A DNA stretch of 28,305 nt. It comes from DATCYZ01 sp036526195 (GTDB lineage: Bacteria; Pseudomonadota; Gammaproteobacteria; Burkholderiales; SG8-39). Every line of letters starts with the position of its first letter. Position 1 is the stretch's first letter. The position numbers were made by a program, and so were the translations under genes. Of this stretch, positions 26,107-28,305 are shown one piece after another. Under the pieces are notes generated by a model. It did no database searches. It had not been told where the DNA came from and was given only the letters and a program-made list of their open reading frames with translations. The stretch is from the NCBI GenBank assembly GCA_036526195.1, contig DATCYZ010000025.1:1-28305 (forward strand), written 5' to 3'.

Positions 26107-27414
26107 TCAGGACGCCGGATGCGCCATGTCGGCGCGCGTGTACGGAATCGACCAGGTGGCCTCCGACGGGATCGGCGGAATGGTCTTCTCCCAGCTCTCG
26201 TAGCGCGCGCGCAGCGCCGCGAGCCGCTGCGGGTCGCGCTGCGCGAGGTTGGCGCGCTCGCGTTCGTCGCGTGCGAGGTTGAAGAGGTACTCCCCGTCCT
26301 CGGTGGCGAGGTACTTCCAGTCGCCCGCGCGCACCGCGCGCTGGTTGCGGTACTTCATGCGCCAGTACAGTTCGCGCTCGAACACCGCCGCCGGGTCCTC
26401 GAGCAGCGGCGCGAGGCTCCTGCCGTCGAGCGGGTAGTCCGGGTGCGCGCTCGCCCCGCCGAGTTCGAAGAAGGTCGCCACCCAGTCCATGGTGATGGCC
26501 AGTTGCGACGTGACGCCGCCCGGCTTCACCCGCGCCGGCCAGCGCACGATGTAGGGCACGCGGATGCCGCCCTCGAGCAGGTCCATCTTCTTGCCCACCA
26601 GCGGCCAGGTGTCGGAAAAACGCTCGCCGCCGTTGTCGCTGGTGAACACCACCAGCGTGTTCGCGTCCGCGCCGGTCTCCTTCAGCGCCGCGAGGATCCT
26701 GCCGATGCCCTCGTCCATGTGGCCGATCATCCTGCGGTAGGTCGCCACCGAGCCGCCGTCGGTGTGGATGATCTTCTTGATCGCGCGCGACTCGGCCTCG
26801 TCGTCGCGGGATTCCCAGGGCCAGTGCGGCGCGGTGTAGTGCACCGAAAGCAGGAACGGTCGATCGCCGCCCTTCTGGCGGCGCACGTAGTCGGCGGCGC
26901 GCTCGGAGATCAGGTCGGTGAGGTAGCCGGGGCGCTGCACCTCGGTTTCGCCGTCCCACAGGTCGTGGCTGCCGTCGGTGCTGCAATGGGTGAAGTAGTC
27001 CACCGCGCCCGCGAGCCCGCCGAAGAACTCCTGGTAGCCGCTCTTCAGCGGATGGAAGTGCGGCGGGAAGCCTAGGTGCCACTTGCCAACGAGCGCGGTG
27101 GCGTAGCCAGCGGCGGCCAGTTGCGAGGGCAGCGTCGGGTGCGCCGGCGGCAAGCCGAGCACCGGGTCGTTGCGGCTGGTGCTCTTGATCGGCTCGTCGG
27201 CGCCGCCGCGCAGCCGGTGCTGCCAGCGCCCGGTCATCAGCGCGAAGCGCGTGGGCGAGCAGACCGAGGAGTTGGCGTAGCCCTGGGTGAAGCGCAGGCC
27301 TTCGGCCGCCATGCGATCAAGCACCGGGGAGCAGGACGCGCCGTGGCCGCCGTAGCAGCCGAGGTCGGCGTGGCCGAGGTCGTCGGCCATGATGAAGACG
27401 AGATTGGGTCGCAT
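26107..27414 (-). CDS. Sulfatase (arylsulfatase A family)
   Basis: 435 residues from the ATG at 27414. Seen: RPNLVFIMADDLGHADLGCYG with metal Asp11 and Asp12, the formylglycine site CSPTR (Cys52, Arg56), GKWHLGF, PHWPW, and SDNGGE (metal Asp/Asn) plus a C-terminal DGEYLFNLARDERER block. The Cys must be turned into formylglycine by a separate enzyme (FGE or a radical SAM maturase); neither is in the window. No signal peptide, so a cytoplasmic sulfatase acting on an imported sulfate ester is implied. TATCAT lies 7 bases before the ATG without a ribosome site. Confidence 0.92.
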   Translation of the reverse strand: MRPNLVFIMADDLGHADLGCYGGHGASCSPVLDRMAAEGLRFTQGYANSSVCSPTRFALMTGRWQHRLRGGADEPIKSTSRNDPVLGLPPAHPTLPSQLAAAGYATALVGKWHLGFPPHFHPLKSGYQEFFGGLAGAVDYFTHCSTDGSHDLWDGETEVQRPGYLTDLISERAADYVRRQKGGDRPFLLSVHYTAPHWPWESRDDEAESRAIKKIIHTDGGSVATYRRMIGHMDEGIGRILAALKETGADANTLVVFTSDNGGERFSDTWPLVGKKMDLLEGGIRVPYIVRWPARVKPGGVTSQLAITMDWVATFFELGGASAHPDYPLDGRSLAPLLEDPAAVFERELYWRMKYRNQRAVRAGDWKYLATEDGEYLFNLARDERERANLAQRDPQRLAALRARYESWEKTIPPIPSEATWSIPYTRADMAHPAS

Positions 27415-27421
27415 GCGGGCG

Positions 27422-27427
27422 ATGATA
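27422..27427 (-). promoter_or_regulatory. -10-like box directly before the sulfatase gene
   Basis: Minus strand TATCAT, 7 bases (CGCCCGC) before the ATG at 27414; no Shine-Dalgarno sequence. Predicted leaderless start. Confidence 0.45.
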
Positions 27428-27443
27428 CCGCCCGCCGCCGCCC

Positions 27444-27929
27444 CTATTTCCCCTGTTTCGCCTGCGCCGCCTTCTCCCGGGCGGCGATCGCCTTTTTCAG
27501 TTCGTCGTACTCGTCGCAACCGAAGAAGCACAGGCGGTCGAGCTCGGCGAGGTGGCGCTTCGCCCCGGGCAGGTCGCCCACCATCAGGTAGGCCTCGCCG
27601 ATGTACTCGTGCGCGCCGCGGTGCTTCGGTTCCAGGCGCAGCGCTTCACGGTAATGGTGGAACACCAGCTTCATGTCCGGCGATGCGCCCTTGCGCAGGG
27701 CGTAGGCGTAACGGTTGTGGTACTCGGCCACTGTCGCGTCGCGCGCGAGCGCAGCTTTCATCAGTTGCGCGGCGCCCGCCCAGTCCTTCCGTGCCTCCGC
27801 CTGAGCAACGGCGATCAGCGCGGGATCCGGCGCCGCGCCCGCATCGGAATCTCCGCCCGCCGCCCACAGCCCCGCGGGCGAGAGCGTCATCAGCGCCGTC
27901 AACGCAACGCAACAGATCCGGAATTTCAT
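27444..27929 (-). CDS. Exported tetratricopeptide-repeat protein
   Basis: 161 residues with a signal peptide (MKFRICCVALTALMTLSPAGLWA, cut near residue 24). The rest holds about three TPR-like helix pairs: AVAQAEARKDWAGAAQLMKAALARDATVAEYHNRYAYAL, VFHHYREALRLEPKHRGAHEYIGEAYLMVGDLPGAKRHL. The C-terminus has a paired Cys segment (CFFGCDEYDELKKAI) and a lysine-rich tail. TPR proteins of this size act as protein-binding adaptors in the periplasm; partner unknown. The start is the ATG at 27929, following GGGGGG. An upstream in-frame extension lacks a signal peptide and is rejected. Confidence 0.85.
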   Translation of the reverse strand: MKFRICCVALTALMTLSPAGLWAAGGDSDAGAAPDPALIAVAQAEARKDWAGAAQLMKAALARDATVAEYHNRYAYALRKGASPDMKLVFHHYREALRLEPKHRGAHEYIGEAYLMVGDLPGAKRHLAELDRLCFFGCDEYDELKKAIAAREKAAQAKQGK

Positions 27930-27955
27930 GTGCCCCCCTTGGCCGGTGCCTGCGC

Positions 27956-27961
27956 TAGCAT
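27956..27961 (+). promoter_or_regulatory. -10-like box directly before the HEAT-like gene
   Basis: TAGCAT ends 6 bases (GGTGCC) before the ATG at 27968. No Shine-Dalgarno sequence and no clear -35. Confidence 0.4.
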
Positions 27962-27967
27962 GGTGCC

Positions 27968-28305
27968 ATGACCCTGTCCGCCACCCGACTGTTCCGTGCC
28001 GGACTGTTGCTGGCCACGATCGTGCTAACGCTTGCCGGAGGGCCGGCATTCCCGGCGCCGCCCGCCTCGCGCGCCGAGGCCCTTGCCGGCCTCGCGGACG
28101 CGGACGCCACCACGCGCGCCGAGGCCATCGTCTGGGTCGCGGAACACGGCACGATGAACGATGCCGATCTGCTGCACCTGCGCCTGCGCGACGACAGCCC
28201 GATCGTGCGCGCCTTTGCCGAGCAGGGTCTGTGGCGCCTGTGGAGCCGCTCGGGCGACCCGGAGATCGATCGCCTGATGGACCGGGGCAGCGAAGCGATG
28301 CAGGC
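27968..28305 (+). CDS. Exported HEAT/TPR-like protein, cut by the window end
   Basis: Read directly from the sequence: 112 codons from the ATG at 27968 with no stop before the window ends. A signal peptide (MTLSATRLFRAGLLLATIVLTLAGGPAFPA) is followed by a helical repeat region: EALAGLADADATTRAEAIVW and DLLHLRLRDDSPIVRAFAEQGLW look like HEAT repeats. The end, GDPEIDRLMDRGSEAMQ, resembles the linker to TPR repeats in a known type of exported protein. It is divergent from the exported TPR gene with 38 bases between, so the two may work together outside the cytoplasm. Confidence 0.7.
   Translation, partial: MTLSATRLFRAGLLLATIVLTLAGGPAFPAPPASRAEALAGLADADATTRAEAIVWVAEHGTMNDADLLHLRLRDDSPIVRAFAEQGLWRLWSRSGDPEIDRLMDRGSEAMQ

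Overview
The window looks like chromosomal DNA of a high-GC (about 70% in most stretches I sampled) betaproteobacterium. The best lineage marker is the small DUF3567-type protein at 18504-18737, a family I know only from Betaproteobacteria. The general gene stock agrees (UvrA, UbiX, PcaD, MetY, LrgA/LrgB, VapBC on a GC-rich, densely packed chromosome). I see no rRNA, tRNA, CRISPR, insertion sequence or phage gene. Genes are packed on both strands, and no gap between genes exceeds about 220 bases.

Layout, left to right: (a) 1-4700: uvrA, an alpha/beta hydrolase and a sensor-less histidine kinase core. The first ~600 bases, including the start of uvrA, have clearly lower GC than the rest. (b) 4700-8189: a minus-strand pair (MFS transporter, then a D-threonine-aldolase-like PLP enzyme) divergent from a PA0069-type radical SAM gene. 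(c) 8199-11368: a VapB(AbrB)/VapC toxin-antitoxin pair, an LrgA/LrgB pair and a MATE exporter. (d) 11325-13779: a minus-strand cluster of an exported amidohydrolase, a small exported FixH/YtkA-like protein with a Met/His-rich motif, and a two-heme MauG/cytochrome c peroxidase-type enzyme. (e) 13848-17654: a tight minus-strand set of MetY, alpha/beta hydrolase and a benzoylformate-decarboxylase-like ThDP enzyme. (f) 17779-18737: two small conserved genes transcribed divergently. (g) 18829-22756: an alkaline-phosphatase-superfamily phosphodiesterase, PcaD, UbiX (minus strand) and a second MFS transporter. (h) 22831-24169: a DUF1161-like exported peptide gene and a short MesD-like methionine synthase. 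(i) 24288-28305: a gamma-glutamyltransferase-family protein, a sulfatase, an exported TPR protein and the start of an exported HEAT-like protein cut by the window end.

The genes do not form one single pathway. MetY (homocysteine formation) and the MesD-like enzyme (methionine formation) would complement each other. PcaD and UbiX point to aromatic or quinone metabolism. The exported amidohydrolase, YtkA-like protein and di-heme enzyme look like one periplasmic redox or metal module.

The most interesting signals are not genes. (1) At least six genes carry a TANNNT hexamer ending exactly 6-7 bases before the start codon with no Shine-Dalgarno sequence, suggesting widespread leaderless mRNAs. 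(2) A rare AT-rich palindrome, GTAACATATATGTTAC, lies on the start codon of the di-heme enzyme gene and recurs 10 kb away, embedded in a 26-base near-repeat. (3) A sharp base-composition step occurs inside uvrA. (4) The di-heme enzyme sits beside a candidate substrate or partner protein.
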